From: Planifilum fulgidum
Lineage (GTDB): Bacteria; Bacillota; Bacilli; Thermoactinomycetales; DSM-44946
Length of the DNA stretch: 64,000 bases
Assembly: GCF_900113175.1 (NCBI RefSeq)
Contig: NZ_FOOK01000006.1
Location: 62,001-126,000 of the forward strand
Direction: 5' to 3'
Numbering within the stretch: the first letter of the stretch is position 1; each line of letters starts with the position of its first letter. A program made the position numbers and the translations under genes. Shown in pieces: positions 9,925-19,286 of the stretch. Under the pieces are notes generated by a model that ran no database searches, was not told the DNA's origin, and saw only the letters and a program-made list of their open reading frames with translations.

Positions 9925-10650
9925 TCAGCTCAACCCCCGATCCAGAACCTGGGCCACGTGGAGAACCCGCACCGGCTTCCCCCGGCGGCTCAACCTTCCG
10001 CCCAGATGCATCAGGCACCCCATGTCCGAACCCACGAGAAAATCGGCCCCGGTGGACAGGATGTGATCCACCTTTTCGTCGGCCATGGCCGTGGAAATTC
10101 CCCCCATCTTGACGGCGAAGGTGCCGCCGAAACCGCAGCAGTCCTCCCCGCGGGGCAGCTCCTTCAAGGTCAATCCCCGAACATGGGCCAGCAGCTTCAG
10201 GGGCGCCTCCGTCACCCCCAGCTCCCTGCGCATGTGGCAGGAGTGGTGGTAGGTGGCCACCCCTTCCAGGCGGGCGCCCAAATCGGCCAATCCCTGCCTG
10301 TGAACCAGAAACTCGGAAAACTCGAAGCACTTGGCTGCAAGCCCCTGCGCCCGCTCCAGCCATTCCGGCTCCTCTTCCATGAGGCGCGGATACATGCGGC
10401 GGACCATCGCCGCGCAGGAACCCGAAGGGGCCACCACGGCGTCATAGGGTTCCAGGGCGCGGATCAATCCCTTGGCCGCCCGCCTCGCTTCCTTCCAATA
10501 CCCGGTGTTGAAGGCGGGCTGACCGCAGCAGGTCTGCCCTTCGGGAAAGTCCGCGTCGAAACCGAGCCGGCGCAGCACTCGCACCATGCTTTTGCCCACG
10601 TCCGGAAAAAACACATCGACCAGACAGGTTGCAAAGATGCCCAAGCGCAT
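9925..10650 (-). CDS. lutA: Lactate utilization protein A (cysteine-rich CCG protein)
   Basis: A 241-residue protein with two CCG-type cysteine-rich repeats: GQTCCGQPAFN plus SGSCAAMV, and SCHMRREL plus EDCCGFGG. These bind the cofactor or iron-sulfur cluster in the glycolate/lactate oxidase family. The frame opens at 10716, but the ATG at 10650 (MRLGIFATCL) gives the family N-terminus and has GGGGGA upstream, so I start there. First gene of lutABC. Confidence 0.92.
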   Translation of the reverse strand: MRLGIFATCLVDVFFPDVGKSMVRVLRRLGFDADFPEGQTCCGQPAFNTGYWKEARRAAKGLIRALEPYDAVVAPSGSCAAMVRRMYPRLMEEEPEWLERAQGLAAKCFEFSEFLVHRQGLADLGARLEGVATYHHSCHMRRELGVTEAPLKLLAHVRGLTLKELPRGEDCCGFGGTFAVKMGGISTAMADEKVDHILSTGADFLVGSDMGCLMHLGGRLSRRGKPVRVLHVAQVLDRGLS

Positions 10651-10722
10651 ACATTTCCCCCGATTCCCGCAAGCCCCCTCCCGGGGCCTTGCCTTATATG
10701 GAGAAAAGGTTTGCACAATTTC

Positions 10723-10751
10723 ATTATATCACCCCCGGCTCCCCCTGTCCG
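10723..10751 (-). promoter_or_regulatory. lutABC promoter
   Basis: On the minus strand CGGACA and a perfect TATAAT are separated by 17 bases, 73 bases upstream of the lutA ATG. Confidence 0.55.
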
Positions 10752-10770
10752 GGTTCGGCGGTCCGGCACC

Positions 10771-10797
10771 AAAAAGGCCGGAGGGCGACCCTCCGGC
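10771..10797 (-). terminator. Sulfate-assimilation operon terminator
   Basis: A perfect 9-bp stem GCCGGAGGG/CCCTCCGGC with a 3-base loop is followed by TTTTT on the minus strand, 43 bases after sat. Confidence 0.85.
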
Positions 10798-10839
10798 GGA
10801 AATCCGGCATCTTGCGGCCCGGAAAACATCCTCCTCCCG

Positions 10840-12003
10840 TCACCGGGTTCCCTTGAGCCCCTCGATCAAGACCCGAACCACCTCCGGACGGGAAAATTCC
10901 GGCGGCGGCATGATCCCCTCCCTCAACATGGCCCGCACCTTGGTTCCGGACAGCATCACGTGGTGCTCCTCGCCGTGGGGACAGGTCTTGTAGGAGGCCA
11001 TCCCGTTGCAGCGCCGGCAGTAAAAACTGTGCTCGAAGAAGAGGGGGATGATCCCCAGCTCCTCCGGCCGAAATTCGTCGAAGATCCGTTGGGCGTCGTA
11101 GGTGCCGTAATAGTCTCCCACCCCGGCATGATCCCGTCCGACGATAAAATGGGTGCAACCGTAATTTTTGCGGGCCAGGGCGTGGAACACGGCCTCCCGC
11201 GGCCCCGCGTAGCGCATCGCCGCCGGAAAGGCGGCGAGCAGCACCCGGTCGCGCCGGTAGTAATGATCCAGGATCACCTGGTAGCTTTTCATCCGAAGGT
11301 CCGCCGGGATGTCGTCCGATTTGGTCTCGCCGATCAAGGGATTGAGAAACAGTCCGTCCACCGTTTCCAGGGCTGCCTTTTGGATGTACTCGTGGGCCCG
11401 ATGGATCGGATTCCGGGTCTGGAAACCGACGATCCGGCGCCAGCCCCGTTCCCGGAACCGGCGCCGGGTCTCCGAGGGATCCAGGATGAATCGGTTGAAG
11501 GCGCCGTGATCCGGCCGGCGCAGCAGGTGGATCGGTCCCCCGGCCCTAATCGGGGAAGAACGGTACAGGCGGGCCACGCCGGGATGCTTCTCATCTTCGG
11601 TGCGGAACACTTCCCGCGCCTCTTTGCGCCGATCGATCCGGTAAAGGCTCTCCACTTCCATCACCGCGCAGATCCGCCCGTCCTCCCCCCAAAGCGCCAC
11701 CGGTTTTCCCTCCCGGATCTGGTCCGCCCGATCCTCCGGCACCGGAAGAGTGATGGGCAGCGGCCAGACCGTTCCGTTCGCCAGGCGCATCCGGTCCCGG
11801 ACCGAAAGATAATCCTCCTCCCCCAAAAATCCGGTGAGGGGGGAAAACACCCCGGTAGCGATGCACTCCAAATCGGAAAGGGTGACCGGCGAAATCTGCC
11901 AGCCGGGGAGTTCCTTCGCCCGCCTCAGCCATTCCTCCCGTTCCCCTTCGGCGGCAATCCGGCTGACCAGGGTGCCGCCGTGAGGAGTGATGGTTCCCGT
12001 CAT
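10840..12003 (-). CDS. sat: Sulfate adenylyltransferase (ATP sulfurylase)
   Basis: A 387-residue enzyme making adenylylsulfate (APS) from ATP and sulfate. The nucleotide-binding [12 protein letters not shown] and the [11 protein letters not shown] motif are intact. The ATG at 12003 overlaps the cysH stop (ATGA), so the 12 upstream codons of the longer frame are not used. It is the last gene of the SAM-controlled set. A C-terminal CxxC...C pattern ([13 protein letters not shown]), common in Firmicute ATP sulfurylases, suggests a bound metal. Confidence 0.95.
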   Translation of the reverse strand: MTGTITPHGGTLVSRIAAEGEREEWLRRAKELPGWQISPVTLSDLECIATGVFSPLTGFLGEEDYLSVRDRMRLANGTVWPLPITLPVPEDRADQIREGKPVALWGEDGRICAVMEVESLYRIDRRKEAREVFRTEDEKHPGVARLYRSSPIRAGGPIHLLRRPDHGAFNRFILDPSETRRRFRERGWRRIVGFQTRNPIHRAHEYIQKAALETVDGLFLNPLIGETKSDDIPADLRMKSYQVILDHYYRRDRVLLAAFPAAMRYAGPREAVFHALARKNYGCTHFIVGRDHAGVGDYYGTYDAQRIFDEFRPEELGIIPLFFEHSFYCRRCNGMASYKTCPHGEEHHVMLSGTKVRAMLREGIMPPPEFSRPEVVRVLIEGLKGTR

Positions 12004-12734
12004 TGCGATTCCCCTTTCCGGTTCGGGTGCAGGCCGCACTCGGTTTTATCAAACCCCGCCCAACGGCCCGCCCGAAAATCCTGGCCGGGTTTGACGGGGA
12101 TGGTGCAAGGCTGGCACCCGATGCTGGGATACTGGCGGTCGTGCAGCGGATTGTAGGGCACGTTCCGCTCCCGGATATAGGACCATACCTGCTCGTGGGT
12201 CCAATAGGCCAAGGGATTCAATTTGACCAGGCCGAAGGCCTCATCCCACTCCACCACTTCCGCATGGGCGCGGGTGGGGGATTGTTCCCGGCGGATGCCG
12301 GTAATCCAAGCCTGGTAACCGACCAGCATCTTCTTGAGGGGTTCCACCTTGCGCAGCCGGCAGCAGAGGTTGGGATCCCGCTCCCACAGCCGGTCCCCCC
12401 ACTTTTCCGCCTGCTGCTCCAGCGTCAAATCCGGAGTAACGCGGATAAACTTCTTTCCGTACCGCCGGGTCAGCCGGTCCCGGGTCTGGTACGTCTCCGG
12501 AAAATGGAGGTCCGTGTCCAGGTAGAAAATGTCCACCTCCGGATCGATTCTCTGCAGCATATCGACGAGGGCCACATCCTCCGCCCCGAAACTGCACGCC
12601 AGGGTGATCTTCCGGGAGCCGAACTTTTTTACCCCCCAGGCGAGGATCTCCGAGGGATGGGCATCCCTCAAATCCTTCGCCGCCCTTTGAATCTCCTTCC
12701 GCTCCACCTGGATTTTTTCGGATGATTCATTCAT
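12000..12734 (-). CDS. cysH: Adenylylsulfate (APS) reductase, iron-sulfur type
   Basis: A 244-residue thioredoxin-dependent reductase of the CysH family. The PP-loop-like [13 protein letters not shown] lies near residue 50. The paired CC (NLCCRLRK) and later CxxC (GCQPC) are the ligands of the 4Fe-4S cluster that marks APS-reducing enzymes. No APS kinase (cysC) is nearby, which fits direct APS reduction. Of three in-frame ATGs I chose [10 protein letters not shown] because GGGAGGG lies 8 bases before it. Confidence 0.92.
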   Translation of the reverse strand: MNESSEKIQVERKEIQRAAKDLRDAHPSEILAWGVKKFGSRKITLACSFGAEDVALVDMLQRIDPEVDIFYLDTDLHFPETYQTRDRLTRRYGKKFIRVTPDLTLEQQAEKWGDRLWERDPNLCCRLRKVEPLKKMLVGYQAWITGIRREQSPTRAHAEVVEWDEAFGLVKLNPLAYWTHEQVWSYIRERNVPYNPLHDRQYPSIGCQPCTIPVKPGQDFRAGRWAGFDKTECGLHPNRKGESQ

Positions 12735-12790
12735 TCTTTGATCCCTCCCATTCATTCCATATTCGTCACCCTCCCCTTTGGTTCGCTCGT

Positions 12791-13018
12791 TCACAACGCA
12801 GCGGTCTCCACGACGAAGCCCTTTCCTTTTCCGGCGGAGCGCTTCTCCTCGATAACCATTTCGGTCACCGGAGGCGCGGCGATAAAGTGGCGCTCCAGCT
12901 CCCTCTCCGCCGCCGCGAACGCCCCTTCATCGCTGGCGGCGAGCAGGATGACATAAACGGTCCCTTTCCCCCGTATTTCCGCGGACACCTTATAGAGATA
13001 GATCCCTTCCCGGCTCAT
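12791..13018 (-). CDS. Small DUF3906-like protein
   Basis: A 75-residue protein of unknown function between the sulfite reductase and cysH genes. It reads as a small alpha/beta domain: a YLYKVSAEIRG strand, an ILLAASDEGAFAAAERELE strand-helix unit and a basic GKGKGFVVE tail. It resembles DUF3906 proteins, which I recall next to sulfate-assimilation genes in other Bacilli, but I cannot run a search. The ATG at 13018 has GAGGGG 8 bases upstream. No catalytic residues stand out. Confidence 0.6.
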   Translation of the reverse strand: MSREGIYLYKVSAEIRGKGTVYVILLAASDEGAFAAAERELERHFIAAPPVTEMVIEEKRSAGKGKGFVVETAAL

Positions 13019-13030
13019 CGGCGCCACCCC

Positions 13031-14656
13031 TCAAGACGCCGCAGTCCGGCTCAGGATTTCGTCGAAGCGCCTCTGCAGGGCGTCGATTCCCACCCGCCTC
13101 ACAAAGCGCCAAAAGGGCTCCTCCGGCTCGCGGTGCTCCTTGTAGAAGAGAATCAGTTCCTTCAACACCGGGGCCACCCGGTCCGCCGGAACCCTTCCCT
13201 TGAGAGGGGTGTTGAAGGTCGCCCCTTTCCCCAGATGGCCGCCGACGGAGACGGTGTACGCCTCGATCATCCCGTCGGACGTCTTCATCTTCCCTCCCAT
13301 CAGGCCGATGTCGGCGATCTGCTGCTGTCCGCAGGAATTGGGGCACCCGTTGATGTGCAGGCGGATGGGGATGTCCAGCTCCACCTGTTCGTCCAGGTAT
13401 TCAACCACCCGGCGCATCAGTGCCTTCGTCTCCGTCAGGGCCAGGTTGCAGAACTGGATTCCGGTGCAGGAGACCGCATGGCCGACGAAGGGCTTGGGAT
13501 AAGGCGAAAGCCGCTGGAGAAGGGGTTCCGCCAGCAGATCATCCAGCCTCTCCTCCGGCACGTCGGGGATGATCAGGTTCTGGGTGTTGACGGTCCGCAG
13601 CGAACCGGAACCGTATTCATCCACCAGATCGGCCAGCCGGAAAAACTCCTCCGCGGAGGTCCGGCCCATCGGCACATTGAGTCCCACGTAGAAGTAACCT
13701 TTCTGTTTCTGGGGATGCACTCCGGTGAAATACCCCGCATTCCACCCGATAAGCCGGTCCTTCCCCCGGGACGGATAGGGACCGATGTAGGTTTCGAGCA
13801 CCTCCAGGAACTTCTCCGCCCCCCAGTCCGCCACGAGGAATTTGAGTCGCGACCGGTGCCGCTTTTTCCGGTATCCGTAATCCCGGAACAGCCGGGTCAC
13901 GCCCACGGCCACCTCCACCACCTGCTCCGGCAGAACAAACATGTCCAGTTGCTTCGCCATGTGCGGACGGGAGGAGAGGCCTCCCCCCACCCAGACGTGG
14001 AAGCCGACCGCCTCTTTTCCGTCGATCTCCTTGACCGCCGGCGTGAAGGCGAGGTCGTGGATCTGGGCGTTCGTCGCGTTGTAGACGTTGGACGAGACGG
14101 AAATTTTGTACTTCCGGGGCAAATTGGAAAACTCCCGGTTGAGAAGGAAAGTTCTCTCCAATTCCTCGACGATCGGACGGGTGTCGATCAGCTCGTGGGG
14201 GTCGATGCCGGCCAACGGATTGCCCACGATATTTCGGGGGCAGTCCCCGCAGGCCTCGTAGGGATGAAGCTCCACTTCCTCCAGCCGGCGGAACATGTCC
14301 GGAATGTGCTCGATGCGCAGCCAGTGGTACTGGACCGACTGGCGGGTCGTGACATCGATCAGCCCCCGCCCGTAGTCCCGGGCCAGTTCCGCCAGCACCC
14401 GCACCTGCCGGGAATTCAACAGTCCGGACGGAATGCGGACCCGCATCATGAAATGTCCGTCCTTGGGACGCTGCTGATAGATGCCCGCCCATTTCAGGCG
14501 GACGAAATCCTCCTCAGGAATCGACTCATAGCCCGACTTCGCCCACCGGTAAATATCCTGGATCACGTCCAGGCCGTCCTTTTTCAGCTTCAGCCGCTCC
14601 ACCTCATTCAGTTCCGCCGCATGCTCCTCCCATTTCCACTTCCGCCGCTCGGCCAT
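13031..14656 (-). CDS. Ferredoxin-type sulfite/nitrite reductase (siroheme 4Fe-4S)
   Basis: A 541-residue hemoprotein of the sulfite/nitrite reductase family with two ferrodoxin-like half-domains. The cluster and siroheme ligands are CTGIQFC and NGCPNSC in the C-terminal third; an earlier CGDCPRN segment and RQSVQYH siroheme-contact region are present. Context (cysH, sat, S-box riboswitch) favours reduction of sulfite to sulfide for cysteine synthesis. The electron donor is probably ferredoxin, since no flavoprotein subunit gene is adjacent. First gene of the operon. Confidence 0.9.
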   Translation of the reverse strand: MAERRKWKWEEHAAELNEVERLKLKKDGLDVIQDIYRWAKSGYESIPEEDFVRLKWAGIYQQRPKDGHFMMRVRIPSGLLNSRQVRVLAELARDYGRGLIDVTTRQSVQYHWLRIEHIPDMFRRLEEVELHPYEACGDCPRNIVGNPLAGIDPHELIDTRPIVEELERTFLLNREFSNLPRKYKISVSSNVYNATNAQIHDLAFTPAVKEIDGKEAVGFHVWVGGGLSSRPHMAKQLDMFVLPEQVVEVAVGVTRLFRDYGYRKKRHRSRLKFLVADWGAEKFLEVLETYIGPYPSRGKDRLIGWNAGYFTGVHPQKQKGYFYVGLNVPMGRTSAEEFFRLADLVDEYGSGSLRTVNTQNLIIPDVPEERLDDLLAEPLLQRLSPYPKPFVGHAVSCTGIQFCNLALTETKALMRRVVEYLDEQVELDIPIRLHINGCPNSCGQQQIADIGLMGGKMKTSDGMIEAYTVSVGGHLGKGATFNTPLKGRVPADRVAPVLKELILFYKEHREPEEPFWRFVRRVGIDALQRRFDEILSRTAAS

Positions 14657-14675
14657 GGCTCACTCCCCCTTTGAA

Positions 14676-14710
14676 ATGAAAAATCCCTTTCCCTGAAAAG
14701 AGGAAAGGGA
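14676..14710 (-). terminator. Riboswitch-controlled terminator
   Basis: The stem TCCCTTTCC/GGAAAGGGA is followed by TTTTTCATTT on the minus strand. It lies between the SAM aptamer and the sulfite reductase start, where an S-box off-state terminator belongs. Confidence 0.85.
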
Positions 14711-14721
14711 ATGGTTTTCCC

Positions 14722-14843
14722 TCCTCATCTTCAGGGACCCTAGTGCCCCACCGGAATTGGCACCGTGTCCCGCCTCCGAAGCGAGAGGCGAAACGGGTTG
14801 CCGAGGCTTCATCGGGCCGGTCCCTCCGCCTCTCTGGATGAGG
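14722..14843 (-). ncRNA. SAM-I (S-box) riboswitch, sulfate assimilation operon
   Basis: On the minus strand the S-box landmarks occur in order: CCTCATCCAGAGAGGCGGAG, then GGCCCGATGAAGCC, CGGCAACC, a variable stem, GGTGCCAATTCC and closing GATGAGG that pairs with the 5' end. Binding of S-adenosylmethionine should favour the downstream terminator and shut off the operon. Confidence 0.95.
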
Positions 14844-14939
14844 AATAGGACGGAATATGCATAGGAATGTTTAAAATCTAACCTTCTTAATGAGTTATAA
14901 AATCCAATAAATAAGGTTAATTAACTATGTTTTAATCAC

Positions 14940-14968
14940 AGGATATCCCGAGTTCTCTAACATGTCAA
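14940..14968 (-). promoter_or_regulatory. Promoter of the sulfate-assimilation operon
   Basis: On the minus strand a perfect TTGACA and TATCCT are separated by 17 bases, about 97 bases upstream of the aptamer. Confidence 0.6.
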
Positions 14969-16668
14969 CAGAAAAATGCAAAAACCACCTCTCAACCCTG
15001 GACGGTTTCCAGGGATGAAGGGGCGTGAGCCTGCCCGGCCCGCGAAAACAGGGGTGGTGCGGTGAACGGCCGGATGAGACGGCGTTTATGAAACCGTCAG
15101 AATAAGAAAAATCCGTACGCCTCCCGGCGGCGGGTGCGGATGCGGTCAGCGAAATCAAAAAAGCGCAGGCCATGAGGAGGTTGCTGAAAACGGCATAGAA
15201 TCAGGAACAAGTTGAAGTGAAGGACGGGGGATGCTGTCGTGTCGGGAGGATCGGCTTTGGGCCGAAGTTTCCACATCGACCCGGCGGTTTCCAGCCGAGC
15301 AAAATGCGGGGATCGGCTATTTTTGAAAGTGATGCCGCATGCGTTTCCGCAAGAGGAAAATACAGGGGACCCCTGTTTTCCCGCTGCGTCATTTGCCGGA
15401 ACGGATTCCGGAATGGATAGACCACGGGTGAAGAGCGGGTGATCGCTCTTCCCATAGGTTCCGCCCTATCCGTGACGGACAGGCTGCTCGGAGAAGAGAT
15501 TCAAAGCATCCTCTTGGCACGGGTGGAAGATTTGGAAGAAAATCGGGAAGTCCGGCTTCCGGATATGGGTGGGGGCGGTCCCGTCGAGGCGTTTTGAAGC
15601 TTCCGGACAGCGGATGAAACGATTGAATCTTGGAATGCCTTGAACAGGTTCCGGAGATGGCTGCGGCGGCTTCCCGCGCTGTGTTCCCGTCTGCCGCATG
15701 CGACGGAGGCTTTCTTTGTCCGGATTACCGAATGAATCGGGAAATCTCCGCCGTCTCTTGGTATCCATGGGAAATCGAAACCATCCAGTTCGAAGAACTT
15801 CCGGCCGGGCTCCAGCCCTGGACATGGCAGCAGCTCATCGCCCCGGCGGGATGAAGCCGCCAAGGTTTGAAGTGCTCACCGACCTGAAGCGGATGTGGAA
15901 CGTGCCCGCCTGGAAAAAGTGGAGGATGGTTTGCATGCGAAAGCGGACCGGAGTGCAGGGCGCTTGCAGAAGGGGCAAAGGAGATTTTCGCGCCCGGAAC
16001 GGGCTGTTCCCCGAAAGTCGCCATACATCCCCACTGCCAAATGCTGCGACCTCCGGGGAAGCAGTGCCGATGAGACTGGCGGACGCAAATTGCGGAAAAT
16101 CGGAGGTGATCCGGAGTCGCTTTTCCCGGTTTTTGCGGGATTTGTCATATCTTCGCTTTACGCATATCCGGAACTTCAGGGGACGGGGGAAAGGAACGTC
16201 CCTTTTCCTCCTTCAGGGCGAATCCCTGTGCGGTGAGCTCCGACCGCCCTCTCCCCCGGACCTTTCACCCAAACAGAAGCCGGCCCCGTTCGATTCAAAG
16301 AACCATTTTCCGGGGAGGAAGTCTCTTCGTCATTGCCCGCCGCAACCCGCCGCCGATTGCCTTCGAATGCCCTCTCCGCCCCATCGGCTTGGAATAGCCG
16401 CTTGACCCGGGAAAATCGGTCGTCTGGTCCTGTCGATTCCACGCTCCTTGGTCATCCACCGGTTCAGGGCAACATCCCCTTTTTGAAGAGAAACGCCCGC
16501 AAATGATACAATTTGGGTGAGGGCTTTCAGCGCCGTTCCTCAGGATCGCCTTACGGAAACCCCGCAGCCGCCAGCGGATCCGATGCCATGCAACCGGGAT
16601 GGGAAGGGGATACAGAAGTGCGCGTTTATTTCCGAATATTCTAAATAAAGGAGTGTCCTCAATCCTTC
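14969..16668. other. Gene-poor 1.7-kb region
   Basis: No intact gene is supported on either strand. Open frames here (the longest about 235 codons) have shadow-like composition and no domain. One stretch in the middle looks like decayed coding sequence and is listed separately. No tRNA, rRNA or riboswitch was recognised. Confidence 0.5.
15421..15735 (+). pseudogene. Possible decayed coding remnant
   Basis: One frame reads like a real protein: ALPIGSALSVTDRLLGEE continues into an acidic helix-like segment, then stops at TGA (15595). Beyond the stop the same frame goes on with SFRTADETIESWNAL and an arginine-rich helix. A different frame nearby contains IETIQFEELPAGLQPWTWQQ. No family was recognised, and no start or ribosome site is present. 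Confidence 0.2.
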
Positions 16669-17547
16669 ATGAGTGAAGCAAAACAGTTTGCCATCTTTGC
16701 GGTCATCGCCGCCCTCGTGTTGGGATTTGATCTGTGGGGCGGAATGGAAGGCGAGCAGGCGGAAGAAAAAGGGCAGATCAAAATCGTCCACAACAACTAT
16801 GTGGAAAACATCGCCGTCTCCCATCTTTGGAAACAGATCCTGGAGGAAAAAGGGTACCGCGTGGAACTGGTGCAGACGGAGAAAGCACCCCTCTGGGCGG
16901 GTCTGGCCGGGGGAAGCGCCGACATGGCGGTCGAAGTGTGGTTGCCCCATACCGACAAGGCCTATTACGAAAAATACAAAGACCGGGTGGAGCTCCATCA
17001 ACCCTGGTATGAAGGAACGGCCCTTGGGTTGGTGGTGCCGGAATATGTGGAGGAAGTGGAGACGATCGCCGACCTGAACAAGCACAAGGAGCTGTTCCGG
17101 CGCGGGGATCAGCCGGCCATCGTCGGCATCGATTCGGGGGCCAGCCTGATGATGCTGACGGAGAAGGCGATCCAAACCTATTCGCTGGACTATGAGCTGA
17201 TCGAGAGTTCCGAGCCGGTCATGCTGAGCGAATTGGACAAAGCCTACAAGAAAAAGGAACCGGTGGTGGTCACCCTGTGGAACCCCCACTGGGTGTTCAA
17301 CAAGTACAAACTGAAATACCTGAAGGATCCGGAGAAGGTGTACGGCGAACCCGACACGATCTACTACGTGACCCGAAAAGGCTTTAAACAGGAGCATCCG
17401 GAAGTGATCCAGTGGATGGATCGGTGGGAAATGGACGATAACACCCTCGGCGAGCTGATGAAAAACATGGAGGATACGGGACAACCCCGAACAGGCCGTC
17501 CGGCAGTGGTTGGAAAAACACCGGGACCTGGTGAACGAGTGGGTTGA
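16669..17547 (+). CDS. Glycine-betaine-type ABC substrate-binding protein, C-terminus frameshifted
   Basis: A 292-codon frame with an OpuAC-like fold: it opens with IKIVHNNYVENIAVSHLWKQ and has the aromatic ligand-site region near AVEVWLP. The N-terminus is a membrane segment without a lipobox cysteine, so it may be an anchored protein. After EDTG (about 17478) the frame leaves the family pattern. One base later another frame gives DNPEQAVRQWLEKHRDLVNE and stops at 17549, the expected ending. One surplus G in a GGG run (17478-17480) explains this. No permease or ATPase gene is adjacent, so the protein is an orphan. Spacing to AAGGAG is long (about 15 bases). Confidence 0.8.
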   Translation: MSEAKQFAIFAVIAALVLGFDLWGGMEGEQAEEKGQIKIVHNNYVENIAVSHLWKQILEEKGYRVELVQTEKAPLWAGLAGGSADMAVEVWLPHTDKAYYEKYKDRVELHQPWYEGTALGLVVPEYVEEVETIADLNKHKELFRRGDQPAIVGIDSGASLMMLTEKAIQTYSLDYELIESSEPVMLSELDKAYKKKEPVVVTLWNPHWVFNKYKLKYLKDPEKVYGEPDTIYYVTRKGFKQEHPEVIQWMDRWEMDDNTLGELMKNMEDTGQPRTGRPAVVGKTPGPGERVG

Positions 17548-17571
17548 ATAAAACCTCCCCTTTCGGGGAGG
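17547..17571 (-). terminator. Hairpin terminator downstream of hsp20
   Basis: A perfect CCTCCCC/GGGGAGG stem with a 4-base loop is followed on the minus strand by TTTTATT. It lies about 150 bases after hsp20, at the end of the convergent binding-protein gene. Confidence 0.6.
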
Positions 17572-17719
17572 CGGAGGAGGCGGGCCACAGGCATTCGCGC
17601 GATGCACATCCGTCCCGAAGCCCCTTCGGGGGTGGAGAAAACCCCCTTTCCGAAAGGGCGGCATCGATTCTCCCTGTCCAGGCGCAGCGAGGGATTCCGC
17701 CAAAACGGCTGTTGCCTTT

Positions 17720-18154
17720 TCAATGGAACTCGACGTCCACCCTCCGCCGGTTGGGAGTCACATCCTTGGGGATGCGCACCTCCAGGATTCCGTTGCGGTA
17801 GGTCGCCCGCGCCTGATCCGACTTGACCCGGGACGGCAGGGTGACCGTCCGCTGAAACTGGCCTGTGTAGCGTTCCCGCCGGTGCATCCGTTCCCCTTGC
17901 ACTTCCTGAGTCCGCTGAACGCTGCCGCTGATCGTCAGGCGATCCTCATCCACATCGATCTGCACGTCATCCTTCTTCTCCAGCCCCGGCAATTCGGCGG
18001 AAACAATCACTTCGTTTTCCGTTTCATACACATCCATCCGGGGCATGCGCAGGGCGGGAAACGCGCCCGTGAAGGGTTGTTCGCTCAGCCACCGCTCCAC
18101 CTCCTGCCGCCAGTTCTCCATGTGGCGAAAGGGATCGTAAGGCACGAGGCTCAT
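17720..18154 (-). CDS. Hsp20/alpha-crystallin small heat-shock protein
   Basis: A 144-residue ATP-independent holdase. The alpha-crystallin domain covers about residues 38-130, starting at PRMDVYETENEVIVSAELPG and including YRNGILEVRIPK near the end. The short C-terminal tail carries VDV in place of the usual IxI motif. GGAGGTGGAACC precedes the ATG. It stands alone; no CIRCE element (TTAGCACTC) was seen upstream. Confidence 0.95.
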   Translation of the reverse strand: MSLVPYDPFRHMENWRQEVERWLSEQPFTGAFPALRMPRMDVYETENEVIVSAELPGLEKKDDVQIDVDEDRLTISGSVQRTQEVQGERMHRRERYTGQFQRTVTLPSRVKSDQARATYRNGILEVRIPKDVTPNRRRVDVEFH

Positions 18155-18291
18155 GGTTCCACCTCCCGATATTCGTCGGGAATATTTTGTCCCGTCGGAG
18201 GATCCTCTATGTACGGGACTGCAGGATTCGGGAAGGCCGGTGACGAAAGCAACCGGAAAAGACGGGTTCCGGGGATTCGGGGAGTGGTCCC

Positions 18292-19068
18292 ATGAATACG
18301 CTTTTGGTCATCGATGCGGGAAACACCCACATCAAATGGGGAATTTACGAAGGTCCCACACTGCGATTCCACTGGCGCATTCCCACCTCCAGGACGCACT
18401 CCGAACTGAAGGCGGCTCTCCGCCGTCTCCTCGAGCATCATCCGCTTCACCACCAACTGGAGGGGGCGGTGATCAGCTCCGTGGTCCCGGCAGTAACTCC
18501 GCTATTGATCGACCTGTGCCGGAGATCCCTCGATTGCGATCCGCTGGTTGCCGGCTCCGACATCGAAACGGGGGTCTCTTTCCGCTTTCATCCCGTGAAA
18601 TTGGGATCCGACCGGATCGTCAATGTGGCGGCAGGGGTCAAACTGTACGGCTTCCCCCTGATTGTCGTCGATCTGGGAACCGCGACAACCCTCGACGTGG
18701 TCGACGGAGAGGGGCGATTCGCGGGGGGAGTGATTTTGCCCGGCATCCAAACGGCCGCGGAGGCCCTCATCCGCCGCACCGCCCTGCCCCGCTTCACCAT
18801 CGAACGCCCGGAAGGCATCATCGGAAAAAGCACCGTCGCGGGACTGCGGGCGGGAGCAATCTACGGAGCGGCGGGGCAGATCGACGGACTCGTCCGGCAT
18901 ATCCGCCGGGAATCCCCCCACCCTTTCCGGGTGGTGGCGGCGACGGGAGGGTTCGCCCCTCTGATCGCCCCCCACGCCCGGTCCATCCATCATGTCCATC
19001 CACGGCTCACCCTGGACGGTCTGCGCATCCTGTGGGAAATGAACCGGAAGGGCGGCTCTTCCGGTTAA
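18292..19068 (+). CDS. coaX: Type III pantothenate kinase
   Basis: A 258-residue enzyme that phosphorylates pantothenate in coenzyme A synthesis. Family motifs are present: N-terminal VIDAGNTHIKWGIY phosphate loop, LGSDRIVNVAAG, and DLGTATTLDVV with the catalytic aspartate. GGGGAGTGG lies before the ATG. In many Bacilli coaX neighbours ftsH or hslO; here it stands alone. Confidence 0.95.
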   Translation: MNTLLVIDAGNTHIKWGIYEGPTLRFHWRIPTSRTHSELKAALRRLLEHHPLHHQLEGAVISSVVPAVTPLLIDLCRRSLDCDPLVAGSDIETGVSFRFHPVKLGSDRIVNVAAGVKLYGFPLIVVDLGTATTLDVVDGEGRFAGGVILPGIQTAAEALIRRTALPRFTIERPEGIIGKSTVAGLRAGAIYGAAGQIDGLVRHIRRESPHPFRVVAATGGFAPLIAPHARSIHHVHPRLTLDGLRILWEMNRKGGSSG

Positions 19069-19233
19069 AGGCGCCCGCAAAATTAATCCCCCAATAAAAG
19101 GGGGAATGGGCCGTGCGTCCACCGCCGGGGCAGATTTGCGACAACCGGCGGGCGGTTGCGCCGGATGGCCCAGGGAGCGGAAACTTCCCCTCGCACACCG
19201 GCCCCCGGAACCTGTGCGCATTCTCTTCACCCG

Positions 19234-19262
19234 TTGACAAAATCCGGTTCCGCTTTTACCCT
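19234..19262 (+). promoter_or_regulatory. Promoter with a MarR/TetR-like operator just downstream
   Basis: TTGACA at 19234 and TACCCT at 19257 are separated by 17 bases. A perfect palindrome begins 4 bases after the -10, where a repressor would block transcription. Confidence 0.5.
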
Positions 19263-19265
19263 TTC

Positions 19266-19286
19266 AATTAGTTAGGCTAACTAATT
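19266..19286 (+). promoter_or_regulatory. Perfect 10+10 bp palindromic operator
   Basis: The half-site AATTAGTTAG and its exact complement flank one G. The size and TTAG-N-CTAA character fit a MarR-type repressor site. No regulator gene is adjacent; the nearest downstream gene is the MFS transporter at 19777. Confidence 0.6.

Noticed and set aside
9913-12156. 747-codon open frame on the plus strand
   Set aside because: Antisense to lutA and sat, which have clear motifs; no ribosome site.
12722-14674. 650-codon open frame on the plus strand
   Set aside because: Antisense to the sulfite reductase gene, whose siroheme and cluster motifs are unambiguous.
15595-15597. TGA in the decayed fragment as a second Sec codon
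   Set aside because: The flanking sequence has no redox motif, no start and no plausible full-length protein.
15698-16405. 235-codon open frame in the gene-poor region
   Set aside because: Arg/Pro-rich translation, no domain, no ribosome site; not supported as a gene.
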